Shown: positions 1 to 7,569 of the stretch, one piece after another | How positions within the stretch are numbered: position 1 is the first letter of the stretch | How the letters are laid out: each line of letters begins with the position of its first letter | Assembly (NCBI RefSeq): GCF_000720635.1 | Contig: NZ_JOCF01000077.1 | Coordinates: 1-37,139, forward strand | Reading direction: 5' to 3' | Length of the DNA: 37,139 bases | DNA from: Streptomyces sp. NRRL WC-3742 | Lineage (GTDB): Bacteria > Actinomycetota > Actinomycetes > Streptomycetales > Streptomycetaceae | The notes under the pieces: generated by a model | Database searches by the model: none | The model's input: the letters and a program-made list of their open reading frames with translations, nothing else | What the model was told of the DNA's origin: nothing | Position numbers and translations under genes: made by a program

Positions 1-653
1 CTCCCACCCCGACCCCGACCCCCACACCGACGAAGACGCCCACCCCTACGCACACGCCTTCGCCGACCCCGTCGCCCACGCCGACCAGGACGCCGTCGCC
101 CTCGCCCTCGCCGACGCCCGTCCCCACGCCGTCACCGACCCCGCCTCCGCCAAGCCCGACGCCGGTGCCCACCCCGCCGCCGCCGTCCCCGGCACCCCCG
201 CAGCCGCCCGTACCGGCGCCGGTCCCTGTGCCTCCCGCACCCGCACCTCTGCCGCCGGCACCCGTGCCGCCCGCGCCACCTGCGCCCGCGCCCCCGGCTC
301 CTCCGCCGGCCCCGCCCGCGGCTCCGGCGCCCGCGGTACCCCCGGCACCTCCGGCCCCCGTCAGCCCCCCGGCCCCCAGCCCGGTGCGCCCGAGCCCGCT
401 GTGGCCGACCCCGTCCGTGCGGCCCGTGCACCTCGCCCCGGCGGCGAAGCCGCTGGCCCAGGCGCAGCACCACCACAACGCCCCGATGACCACCACGATG
501 CTGGTGGTCACCGTGCCCGCGATCCTCGCGGCGGCGGCCCTACGCCCCAGTGGTAGGGGCGGCGCCCGTGGCGGTGGCTCCGGCCGTGGCGGCGCGAGCG
601 GCGACGGCGGCGGTACCGGGTCCGGGTCCGGCTCCGGACCCGCGCAGTCCTGA
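1..653 (+). CDS. C-terminal part of a Pro/Thr-rich membrane-anchored protein (5' end outside window)
   Basis: The gene enters from the left edge in the frame starting at base 3 and ends at TGA 651-653. The visible 216 residues begin with a long Pro-Thr-Ser tract (PTPTPTPT, then SPTPSP) that turns into Pro-Ala-Val repeats. A His-rich spot (QHHHN) follows, then one hydrophobic segment (MLVVTVPAILAAAAL) and a Gly/Arg/Ser-rich tail. This looks like a flexible wall-spanning linker followed by a membrane anchor with a short glycine-rich end. The N-terminal functional domain lies outside the window, so no function can be given. Two apparent ORFs on the other strand across this low-complexity DNA are shadows. 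The frame call is fairly safe; the role is unknown. Confidence 0.6.
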   Translation, partial: PTPTPTPTPTKTPTPTHTPSPTPSPTPTRTPSPSPSPTPVPTPSPTPPPPSPTPVPTPPPPSPAPPQPPVPAPVPVPPAPAPLPPAPVPPAPPAPAPPAPPPAPPAAPAPAVPPAPPAPVSPPAPSPVRPSPLWPTPSVRPVHLAPAAKPLAQAQHHHNAPMTTTMLVVTVPAILAAAALRPSGRGGARGGGSGRGGASGDGGGTGSGSGSGPAQS

Positions 654-756
654 CATCCGGGGGCGGCCCGGCCCCGGTCGTCGGCGCGATGCCGACCCGA
701 GGGCCGCCCCCGCCCCACCGTCTTCTTCACAAGCCAAGCCAGAGAAGGGAGTTCCC

Positions 757-1527
757 ATGTCCGAGTGGGTGGCCTTGGCCATCGCCATGGCGGCGGCCTG
801 TGCCGTCGTGGTGGCGGTGGTCGTGCTGAGGCACCGCAGGGTCGGCGCCGTCAAGAACGTCGACGAGACGCCGGACGTCATCGAGTACATCACCATGATG
901 ATCGGTGTGGTCTACGCGATCGTCCTCGGTCTCGCCATCGCGGGCGTCTGGGAGGCGCGCGGCGCGGCCCAGGACGACCTGTTCCGCGAGGCGCAGTCGC
1001 TGCGCGAGGTGAGCGACCGCGCGGTGGTCTACCCGGCCGAGTTCCGCGACCAGCTCCGCGCCGACGTGGACGCGTACGTCACCTATGTGGTGAACACCGA
1101 GTGGGACTACATGGCCAAGCACGGTGAGATCTCCGAGAAGGGTGACCAGCTGCTGGAGAAGGTCCAGAACGAGGTCGCGACCCGGGCCCCCGCCTCGGAC
1201 CTGGAGTCCCAGGCGTACCAGCCGATCCTGGACCGGATCAGCCAGACGTCCGACGCCCGCCACCAGCGCGGCCAGGCCGCCGGTCCGACGATGCCGGGGG
1301 TCGTCTGGTTCGGCCTGATCGCCGGGGCCGTGATCACCGTCGGCATGCTGTTCGCGCTCCAGATCCGGCGCACACCACGGGAGTTGATCCTGGCGGGCTG
1401 CTTCAGCGCGCTGATCGCCTTCCTGCTGTTCATGATCTGGGACTTCGACGATCCGTTCTCCCGGAGCGTCTCGGTGACGACCCAGCCCTTCGTGGACCTC
1501 TTCCCCTCGCTCAACCTCAAGAGTTGA
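757..1527 (+). CDS. DUF4239 (bestrophin-like) membrane protein
   Basis: A 256-residue protein with four predicted membrane helices: about residues 4-25, 46-65, 185-205 and 215-235. A soluble, charged helical region of about 110 residues sits between the second and third. The pattern (NVDETPDVIEYI, then a helix, then GVWEARGAAQDDLFREAQSL) matches DUF4239, a family of unknown function distantly related to bestrophin anion channels. The start is the ATG at 757, preceded by AGAAGGGA at 743-750. It lies 103 bp after the Pro-rich gene and could share its transcript. The stop codon is embedded in three tandem 19-bp repeats, and a perfect hairpin terminator follows. Channel activity is possible but not shown by the sequence. 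Confidence 0.85.
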   Translation: MSEWVALAIAMAAACAVVVAVVVLRHRRVGAVKNVDETPDVIEYITMMIGVVYAIVLGLAIAGVWEARGAAQDDLFREAQSLREVSDRAVVYPAEFRDQLRADVDAYVTYVVNTEWDYMAKHGEISEKGDQLLEKVQNEVATRAPASDLESQAYQPILDRISQTSDARHQRGQAAGPTMPGVVWFGLIAGAVITVGMLFALQIRRTPRELILAGCFSALIAFLLFMIWDFDDPFSRSVSVTTQPFVDLFPSLNLKS

Positions 1528-1568
1528 CCGCAACCTCAAGAGTTGACCGCAACCTCAAGAGTTGAGCG
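1512..1568 (+). repeat. Three tandem 19-bp repeats spanning the DUF4239 stop codon
   Basis: The unit CAACCTCAAGAGTTGACCG occurs at 1512-1530 and 1531-1549, with one near-identical copy (GAGCG end) at 1550-1568. Each copy contains TTGA, so TGA codons fall at 1525, 1544 and 1563. Because 19 is not a multiple of three, these occupy all three frames. The first is the real stop. Confidence 0.9.
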
Positions 1569-1578
1569 GGGAGGACAC

Positions 1579-1614
1579 GGACGGCCCGCGCGAGACTCCT
1601 CGCGCGGGCCGTCC
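1579..1614. terminator. Bidirectional hairpin terminator between convergent genes
   Basis: A perfect 16-bp stem (1579-1594 with 1599-1614) closes a 4-nt loop (ACTC). It lies between the convergent DUF4239 and chitinase genes. There is no clear T-run, which is common for strong GC-rich stems in Streptomyces. Confidence 0.8.
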
Positions 1615-1632
1615 TCTTCGCCTGACGGGGCG

Positions 1633-3978
1633 TCAGCGAAGCGCCGAGTCCATCGAGTTGAGCATGGTGCCCGAGGCGTCGTCGTTCTCCAGGGAGAAGG
1701 CGAACAGACCGCCGAGGCCCTTGCCCTTCGCGTAGGCCCCGCGCGCCTGGACGGCCTGCGGGGTGTCACCCGTCCAGAAGTTGGTGCCGTCGTACACCCA
1801 GCTGCTCTCCGTCACCGGGTCCCAATGGGTCTGCGCGGCAGTCGGGTTGAGCTCCTTCCAGGCGGCGAGGCCCGCCTCCTGGCTGAGCGGCTTCTTGGCG
1901 GTCGGGCCGGTCGCGCTCTGGTACAGGCCGAAGTCGGAGCCCGCCGGGACGCCCGTCCAGCCGCGCCAGTAGAACGGGATGCCGAGCACGATCTTGTTCG
2001 CCGGGAAGCCGCCGGGGATGCCGTACTCGGGCAGGCCCGTGGTGTACGCGGTGAGCGTGGTGTCCACGTTGTACTTCCGGGTGCCGGGCTTGATGGGCGT
2101 GGTCGGGTCGGCCGGGCTGTCGTGCAGCGGGTCCTGGTGGTTGGTCGGGCCCGTGGCGTCCCAGGCGCCGTGCATGTCGTAGGACATCACGTCGGCGTAG
2201 TCCAGGTAGGCGCCGATCCTGTCGGTCTCCAGCTGGGCGATCTTGTCCTGGCCGCTGGGCAGGGCGGCGCTCAGCAGGTAGCGCTTGCCCTGGGTGGAGC
2301 CGAGGGTGTCCAGCTGGGTGCGGAACTCCTTGAGCAGCAGGGTGAAGTTCTGCTTGTCGGCGGCGGAGTAGTGGTTGCCCGCGTGGCCGCCGGCCGAGCC
2401 CGGGTACTCCCAGTCGAGGTCCACGCCGTCGAAGATGCCCGCCGCCGAAGCCTTGCCGCCCGCGGCGTCACCGGCGATGCCGGTCGGCAGGTTCCCCTTG
2501 ATGAACATGTCGACACAGGAGGAGACGAAGGTCTTGCGGGAGGCGTCGGTGGCGGCCGCGTCCGAGAAGTACTTGGAGTACGTCCAGCCGCCGATCGAGA
2601 TGGTGAAGCGCAGGTTCGGGTACTTGGCCTTCAGCTGGCGCAGCTGGTTGAAGTTGCCCTTGAGCGGCTGCTCCCAGGTGTCGGAGCTGCCGTCCACGCT
2701 GGTGCCGGAGTTGTAGTCGGACTGGTAGTCCGCGTACGCGTCGCCCGCGCCGTCACCGGCGTTGGGGTTGGAGTCGTTGCCGGAGTCGGACGCCTTCACC
2801 GCCTGGAAGCAGGTGAACTTCGTCGGGTCGATGTTGGCGAAGGCGTAGTGGACGACGTCCAGCTTGGCCGCCGCGCCGCTGGTGTCGACGTTCTTCGGGT
2901 AGTAGGCGTTCTCGTAGACGCCCCACTGGTCGAAGTACGCCGAGCGGACGGGCTGCGCGGCCGGGGCGGCGGCCGTGGTGGTGCTGACGGGCGCGGACTG
3001 CGCGGAGGCGTGGGAGCCCGAGTAGCCCTGGACGCTGAAGGTGTAGGCGCGGCCCGGCAGCAGCGAGCTGACGGCGACGTCGGTGCCCATCGAGGTGGCG
3101 ACCAGCTGCCCGTTGGACCACACCTTGTACGCGATCGGCCCGTCCCCGCTGTTCAGGGTGGACGGCTGCCAGTTCAGCACCACGGCGCCGGAGGTCACCT
3201 TGCTGACCGTCACCCCGGTGGGCGTGGTGACCTGGCCGTCCCCGGCCGGGCCGGTGGCGGTGGCCGTCGCGGTCGGCGAGGCGGTGGGGCTCCCGGTGGC
3301 GGTGGGGCTGCTGCTCGCGGTCGGGCTGGTCGAAGCCGTCGGGCTGGTCGAGGCCGTGGGGCTGGCCGTCGCGGTCGGGCTGGAGGAGGCGGTCGGCGAG
3401 GCCGTCGGGGTGGAGGTGGAAGTGGGCCCGGCGGGGCCGGTCAGGGTGAGGTCGTCGGCGTAGTAGGCGCCGGTGCCGTACCAGCCGTGGGTGAAGACGG
3501 TGACGGAGGTGGTGGTGGCTCCGGTGGTGAAGGTGCTGCTCAGCTGGTTCCAGCCGGTGCCGCCGGGCGTCCAGGAGGAGGCGTTGACGCCGGTGCCGGT
3601 GGCGCCGAGGTAGACGTAGCTGCCCTGCACCCAGCCGGAGAGCGTGTAGGTGGTGTTCGGCAGGACGGTGACGGACTGCTGGCACTGCGCGGTGTCGGAG
3701 CCGGAGGCGGCGCCGCTGAGGGCGTGGCTCCCGCCGTGCGCCAGGGTGGTGACGACGGATCCGTTGGAGCAGGTCCAGCCGGCCAGGGTGCCGGTCTCGA
3801 AGTCGCCGTTGGTGAGCAGGTTGACGGGCGCGGCCGAGGCCGGGCCGAGGGTCAGGGCGAGGGCGGCGCCGCTGGTGGTGAGCGTGGCGGCCAGGGCCAG
3901 GGCGGTCGCTCTGCGGCGCCGGGTGGCGGCCGGACGGCCGGGCTGTGGAGCGGATGCGGGCAGGACGCGGTCGTGCAT
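1633..3978 (-). CDS. Secreted GH18 chitinase (CBM - linker - FnIII - GH18)
   Basis: A 781-residue exported chitinase that cuts beta-1,4-linked N-acetylglucosamine polymers. Residues 1-50 are a signal peptide with an Arg-rich start (TRRRRATALALA) and a cleavage region ending ASAA. Residues 51-180 form a beta-sandwich carbohydrate-binding module (NGDFETG...GW). Residues 181-249 are a Ser-Pro-Thr linker, 250-337 a fibronectin type III domain, and 343-781 the GH18 barrel. The barrel has the SIGGW motif at 461-465 and the catalytic DxxDxDxE motif DGVDLDWE at 517-524, with E524 as acid/base. The order resembles Streptomyces ChiC-type enzymes. The ATG has a good ribosome site (GGAGGA on the minus strand). 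A DasR-like operator lies about 165 bp upstream, so control by N-acetylglucosamine is likely. The long plus-strand reading frame opposite is a shadow. Confidence 0.95.
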   Translation of the reverse strand: MHDRVLPASAPQPGRPAATRRRRATALALAATLTTSGAALALTLGPASAAPVNLLTNGDFETGTLAGWTCSNGSVVTTLAHGGSHALSGAASGSDTAQCQQSVTVLPNTTYTLSGWVQGSYVYLGATGTGVNASSWTPGGTGWNQLSSTFTTGATTTSVTVFTHGWYGTGAYYADDLTLTGPAGPTSTSTPTASPTASSSPTATASPTASTSPTASTSPTASSSPTATGSPTASPTATATATGPAGDGQVTTPTGVTVSKVTSGAVVLNWQPSTLNSGDGPIAYKVWSNGQLVATSMGTDVAVSSLLPGRAYTFSVQGYSGSHASAQSAPVSTTTAAAPAAQPVRSAYFDQWGVYENAYYPKNVDTSGAAAKLDVVHYAFANIDPTKFTCFQAVKASDSGNDSNPNAGDGAGDAYADYQSDYNSGTSVDGSSDTWEQPLKGNFNQLRQLKAKYPNLRFTISIGGWTYSKYFSDAAATDASRKTFVSSCVDMFIKGNLPTGIAGDAAGGKASAAGIFDGVDLDWEYPGSAGGHAGNHYSAADKQNFTLLLKEFRTQLDTLGSTQGKRYLLSAALPSGQDKIAQLETDRIGAYLDYADVMSYDMHGAWDATGPTNHQDPLHDSPADPTTPIKPGTRKYNVDTTLTAYTTGLPEYGIPGGFPANKIVLGIPFYWRGWTGVPAGSDFGLYQSATGPTAKKPLSQEAGLAAWKELNPTAAQTHWDPVTESSWVYDGTNFWTGDTPQAVQARGAYAKGKGLGGLFAFSLENDDASGTMLNSMDSALR

Positions 3979-4141
3979 GCGGGATGTCCTCCGGAGATGT
4001 GGGGGTTCCGGCGGTGCGTGGCCCGGACGGGCCGAGGGAGCCTGCCCTCGCGTGGTGGGGACGCTCGGGCGGGTGACGCGTGCTGGCGGACGGTTCGCGG
4101 GCGTGCCGGGCGGCCTGCCCGTTCACGTCACGACTGAACAG

Positions 4142-4168
4142 ATTGGACTGGACCAATATTCGCCGTCA
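4142..4168 (-). promoter_or_regulatory. Chitinase promoter with DasR-like (dre) operator
   Basis: On the minus strand a -35 like TTGACG (4163-4168) is followed by the dyad ATTGGTCCAGTCCAAT (4142-4157). Its core TGGTCCAGTCCA agrees at 10 of 12 positions with the chitinase direct-repeat element TGGTCCAGACCT. Read the other way (TGGACTGGACCA) it agrees at 10 of 12 with the DasR core TGGTCTAGACCA. The dyad fills the space where the -10 spacer would be, so a bound repressor would block the polymerase. The consensus is from memory of published Streptomyces work; binding is inferred. Confidence 0.65.
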
Positions 4169-4236
4169 AGGGCACCCGCACGCCGGGCCCGGTAGGTTGA
4201 CCCGTACCGAGCAGGCCGCCGGACGGAGGACGCGCC

Positions 4237-4887
4237 ATGGACAGCCAGGACTGGGACGACCGCTACGCCGCGAGCGAGCTGGTGTGGGGCGCCGAGCCCA
4301 ACCGGTGGGTGGTGCGCGAACTGACCGACCTCGCCCCCGGAACCGACCTGGCCCCGCGCACCGCCCTCGACCTGGCCGCCGGAGAGGGCCGCAACGCCAT
4401 CTGGCTCGCCACCCGCGGCTGGGACGTCACGGGCCTGGACTACTCCGCCGTCGCCCTCGAACGCGCCGAACGCCTCACCGCCGAACTGCCCGACGAGGTC
4501 GCCGACCGCCTCACCTGGCGCCACGGCGACGCCCGCACCTTCGAGAGCCCGGAGGCCGGCTACGACCTCGTCCTCGTCGCCTACCTCCAGCTGCCCGCCG
4601 GGGACCGCCGCACCGCGCTGCGCCGCGCGGCCGAGGCCCTGGCCCCCGGCGGCACCCTGCTGGTCGTCGGCCACGACCTCACCAACCTCACCGAGGGCGT
4701 CGGCGGCCCGCAGGACCCGGCCGTCCTCTTCACCCCCGAGGACGTCCTCGCCGACCTCGAGGGCCTGGGCCTGCACACCGTCCGCGCCGAACGCGTCCAC
4801 CGGACGGTCGGTTCCGACCCCGGGCACGGGGGCGGCGAGGGCACGGCCGTGGACGCGCTGGTGCGCCTGGAGCGGGGCGCCGCGTGA
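4237..4887 (+). CDS. Class I SAM-dependent methyltransferase
   Basis: A 216-residue methyltransferase of the TehB/thiopurine-type group, by overall pattern. It starts MDSQDWDDRYAASELVWGAEPN, typical of these proteins. Motif I for S-adenosylmethionine is ALDLAAGEGRNAIWLA (about residues 43-58), the acidic residue binding the ribose is in GLDYS, and the post-motif AEALAPGGTLLVVGHD follows. The ATG at 4237 is preceded by GGACGGAGGA. Its stop overlaps the GTG of the next gene in the four bases GTGA (4884-4887), so the two are translationally coupled. The substrate cannot be told from sequence. The intergenic region to the divergent chitinase is about 258 bp. Confidence 0.85.
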   Translation: MDSQDWDDRYAASELVWGAEPNRWVVRELTDLAPGTDLAPRTALDLAAGEGRNAIWLATRGWDVTGLDYSAVALERAERLTAELPDEVADRLTWRHGDARTFESPEAGYDLVLVAYLQLPAGDRRTALRRAAEALAPGGTLLVVGHDLTNLTEGVGGPQDPAVLFTPEDVLADLEGLGLHTVRAERVHRTVGSDPGHGGGEGTAVDALVRLERGAA

Positions 4888-5528
4888 CCGAGGCCCTCAC
4901 CCGACGTGCCCTGCTCGCGGGCCTGGTGGCCGCCACCCCGCTGGTGCTCGCGGGCTGCTCGTCCTCCAAGAAGAAGGACGCGCCGGTCGCGAGGGCGAGC
5001 GACCCGGGCGGTGAAGCCTTCGTGATGATCATCCGCCACGGGGAGAAGCCCACCGGCGACCAGAACGGCCGCGACGAGAACGGCCGGAAGGACGGCAAGT
5101 CCCTGACGGAGCGCGGCTGGGCCCGCGCCAACGCCCTGCCCGGCCTCTTCGCCCCGCCCGCCGCCGGGCTGCGCACCCCCGCCCGGATCCTCGCCGCCGC
5201 CGACCAGGGCCCGCTGGCCGGCGCCCACCGGATGCGCCAGACCGTGACCCCGCTCGCCGCCAAGCTCGGCCTCACCGTCGACACCACCCACGCCGAGTCC
5301 CAGGAGGGCGAGTTGGCCGCCGCAGCCCTCGCCGGGGTGCAGCCGGTGCTGATCTGCTGGGAGCACTCGCGCATCGGGAGGATCGTCGAGGCCCTCGGCG
5401 CGAGCGGCAGCGGCGCGCCCGCGAGCTGGCCGGACCGCTTCGACCTCGTCTGGGTGTTCTCCCGCCCGGCCGGAGGCGCCTGGACGTTCCAGGAGGTACG
5501 CCAGCACCTCCTGGACGGCGACGCCTGA
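4884..5528 (+). CDS. Tat-type lipoprotein of the histidine phosphatase superfamily
   Basis: A 214-residue protein beginning at the GTG that overlaps the methyltransferase stop. The N-terminus has a twin arginine (TRRALLAGLVAATPLVLAGC) and a lipobox with C25, so it is likely a Tat-exported lipoprotein. The phosphatase signature RHG is at residues 51-53 (MIIRHGEKP). Further conserved elements are SLTERGWARANALP and a late histidine in CWEHSRIGRIV, which fits the second catalytic His. Expected chemistry is phosphate transfer through H52 on an extracellular substrate that is not identifiable. The start is set by coupling (GTGA) and by the signal peptide beginning there. Confidence 0.8.
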   Translation: MTEALTRRALLAGLVAATPLVLAGCSSSKKKDAPVARASDPGGEAFVMIIRHGEKPTGDQNGRDENGRKDGKSLTERGWARANALPGLFAPPAAGLRTPARILAAADQGPLAGAHRMRQTVTPLAAKLGLTVDTTHAESQEGELAAAALAGVQPVLICWEHSRIGRIVEALGASGSGAPASWPDRFDLVWVFSRPAGGAWTFQEVRQHLLDGDA

Positions 5529-5577
5529 TCACCTCCGGTTCACCGGCCGTGACCCGTCGTCAACTAGCTTGTGAGGC

Positions 5578-6714
5578 ATGAGGAATCGCATGCTCGTCGT
5601 GCCCGCCGCCGTCGCTGCGCTACTGCTGACCGGATGCGGCTCCGGCTCGGACGCCGATGACGACCGGCCGCCCGCGGCCGCCCCGAAGCCGACCGGGAAG
5701 GCGTCGGGCGCCGCGCCCACCGCGGGGGCCTCCGGCGGTGCGGCGGCCGGGGCGCAACGCCGCACGGACGGCGCCGAACTGGTCTACCGCGCGGACGGCA
5801 ACCACAGCGCCCAGAACCCGGCCTTCTCCCCGGACGGCGGTTCGCTGCTGCTCACCGAGTTCGCCGACGGCTACGACAAGGGCTCGGCCGCCCTGGAGAC
5901 CCTGGCGCTGACGGGCGGCGCCAAGCCGGCCACGGCGCTGTCCGACCCGGACAAGGCTGACGTCAACCTGCCCGGCAGCAGCTGGAGCGCGACGGCCGGC
6001 GCCTTCGCCTTCGCCAGCGACCGGGAGTCCGGCCACGACGAGGTCTGGCTGATGAAGCCGGGCGGCGCCCCCGAGCGCGTCACCCAGCACGAGGACGACT
6101 CCGCCTACGACGAGCCGACCTTCTCCCCGGACGGCCAGTGGATCGTCTTCCAGCAGAGCTGGGATCCGGCGAAGGCGGCGGCCCAGGGCGCCTCGGCCTC
6201 GGCGGACCCGGCCCAGGACGACGCGGGGGACGACACGTCCGAGCAGGACTCGCTGTGGAAGGTGCCGCGCGGCGGCGGCGCGCCGGTGAAGCTGGTGGAC
6301 GGCAAGGCCACCAAGACCGACAACCGGCAGCCCAACTGGTCCCCGAAGGGCGACCGGATCGTCTTCCAGCGCCGCGCCGCGAACGGCGACAGCTGGGCGC
6401 TGTGGACGGTCAATGCGGACGGCAGCGGCCTGCGGCAGGTCACCGACGTGCCGGGCGACCACACCGACCCCAGCTGGTCCCCGGACGGGCGCCGCCTGGT
6501 GTTCTCCTCCACCACGGGCAACCTGCCCACCGCCCAGGTCTTCGTGGTGTCGGCGGACGGCGGCGCCCCGGTGCGGGTGACCGACGACGACGGCTCCTAC
6601 GACGGCGCGCCGAGCTGGTCCCCGGACGGCAGGTGGATCGTCTTCGAGTCCTCGGCCGGCGGCGCCGAGGACCACCCGGCCGCGCTCTGGCGGATCGCGG
6701 CGCCCGCGCTGTGA
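5578..6714 (+). CDS. TolB-like beta-propeller lipoprotein (PD40 repeats)
   Basis: A 378-residue lipoprotein. The signal peptide MRNRMLVVPAAVAALLLTGC ends at lipobox Cys20, followed by an Ala/Pro/Gly-rich spacer to about residue 60. The rest is a propeller of PD40 repeats seen as PAFSPDGGSLLLTEF, PTFSPDGQWIVFQQ, PNWSPKGDRIVFQR, PSWSPDGRRLVFSS and PSWSPDGRWIVFES. Such propellers usually bind proteins or glycans; no catalytic residues are visible. An Asp-rich, Ala-rich insert sits around residues 200-225. The ATG at 5578 gives a positively charged N-region and is preferred; a second ATG at 5590 would remove it. The ribosome site is weak (GAGG at 5571-5574). Confidence 0.8.
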   Translation: MRNRMLVVPAAVAALLLTGCGSGSDADDDRPPAAAPKPTGKASGAAPTAGASGGAAAGAQRRTDGAELVYRADGNHSAQNPAFSPDGGSLLLTEFADGYDKGSAALETLALTGGAKPATALSDPDKADVNLPGSSWSATAGAFAFASDRESGHDEVWLMKPGGAPERVTQHEDDSAYDEPTFSPDGQWIVFQQSWDPAKAAAQGASASADPAQDDAGDDTSEQDSLWKVPRGGGAPVKLVDGKATKTDNRQPNWSPKGDRIVFQRRAANGDSWALWTVNADGSGLRQVTDVPGDHTDPSWSPDGRRLVFSSTTGNLPTAQVFVVSADGGAPVRVTDDDGSYDGAPSWSPDGRWIVFESSAGGAEDHPAALWRIAAPAL

Positions 6715-6867
6715 GCCGAAGGACACGGCCTGGGCCCGGACCTAGCTCAGCCGGTGAGAGCGGCGTGAGCTCGGGGTAGGGTCCGAACAGGGCGCTGTCC
6801 GATGATCGTGAAGTCGCCACATCAGTGTGGAGGCGTGGCGGGCAGCGGCAGGAGCGAGGAGGGCACG

Positions 6868-7455
6868 ATGAGCGTTTCGCTGGCCAAGGGACAGAGGATC
6901 AGCCTGGAGAAGCCGGGCGGTGGGCAGCTGAGCGTGGTGCGTATGGGCCTGGGCTGGAAGGCCGCGCAGCGCAAGGGGTTCTTCGCCAAGATGCTCGCCG
7001 CCGGGCGGGAGATCGACCTGGACGCCTCCGCGGTGCTGTTCGCCCAGGGCAAGCCGGTGGACGTGGTGTTCTTCCAGCACCTCACCAGCAACGACGGCTC
7101 CGTGCGGCACAGCGGGGACAACCTGGTCGGCGGCGCCGGGGAGCAGACCGACGACGAGTCGATCGCGGTCGACCTGCTGAAGGTCGCGGCCGAGGTCGAC
7201 CAGATCCTGTTCACCGTCAACTCCTTCACCGGGCAGACCTTCCAGGAGGTCGAGGCCGCCTTCTGCCGACTCGTCGACGAGACCACCGGCACCGAGCTGG
7301 CCCGCTACACCCTCACCGGCGGCGGCCCGTACACGGCGCAGATCATGGCCAAGGTGCAGCGCACGCCGAACGGCTGGCAGATGGCGGCGATCGGGCAGCC
7401 GGCCAGCGGGCGGACGTTCCAGGACCTGATGCCGGAGATCGTCAAGCACCTCTGA
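6868..7455 (+). CDS. terD: TerD family protein
   Basis: A 195-residue TerD-domain protein. The start MSVSLAKGQRISLEK is the canonical family N-terminus, with a strong ribosome site GAGGAGGG (6856-6863). The calcium-binding core motifs appear as GDNLVGGAGEQTDDESI (an acidic loop) and the later NSFTGQTFQEVEAAFCRLVD. TerD proteins bind calcium and belong to stress or tellurite-resistance and membrane-associated signalling systems. No terB, terC or terZ is next to it, so a solo role in stress or development is likelier than tellurite resistance. An in-frame ATG upstream at 6802 would add 22 atypical residues and was rejected. A perfect terminator follows the gene. Confidence 0.9.
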   Translation: MSVSLAKGQRISLEKPGGGQLSVVRMGLGWKAAQRKGFFAKMLAAGREIDLDASAVLFAQGKPVDVVFFQHLTSNDGSVRHSGDNLVGGAGEQTDDESIAVDLLKVAAEVDQILFTVNSFTGQTFQEVEAAFCRLVDETTGTELARYTLTGGGPYTAQIMAKVQRTPNGWQMAAIGQPASGRTFQDLMPEIVKHL

Positions 7456-7461
7456 GCACGC

Positions 7462-7504
7462 CCCGGGCCCGCCTCCTCCGTCGCACGGGGGAGGCGGGCC
7501 CGGG
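7462..7504. terminator. Strong bidirectional terminator after terD
   Basis: A 20-bp stem (7462-7481 with 7485-7504, one G-T pair) closes a 3-nt loop CGC. It separates terD from the convergent ABC permease. Confidence 0.85.
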
Positions 7505-7508
7505 TTCC

Positions 7509-7569
7509 TCGGCCGACGTCTCATTCTTCGGCCGACGTCGGCTGATGTCGGCCGACCTCAGCCGACGTC
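7509..7569 (-). repeat. 10-bp tandem repeats across the permease stop codon
   Basis: Four 10-bp units run head to tail on the plus strand: TCGGCCGACG (7528), TCGGCTGATG (7538), TCGGCCGACC (7548) and TCAGCCGACG (7558). A detached copy TCGGCCGACGTC lies at 7509-7520. The last unit contains the minus-strand stop codon of the permease. The period equals about one helical turn. Confidence 0.85.

Noticed and set aside
1..160. Possible CRISPR or DNA repeat array
   Set aside because: The periodic CCGACC/CCCACG pattern encodes a Pro-Thr linker in frame, with no spacer structure.
1543..4137. 864-codon open frame on the plus strand
   Set aside because: It lies opposite the chitinase, is Gly/Val/Arg-rich with no domain, and exists because of GC bias on the other strand.
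6817..6830. CCACA-TCAG-TGTGG dyad before terD as an operator
   Set aside because: Only five-base arms, no clear promoter around it, and such dyads are frequent by chance.
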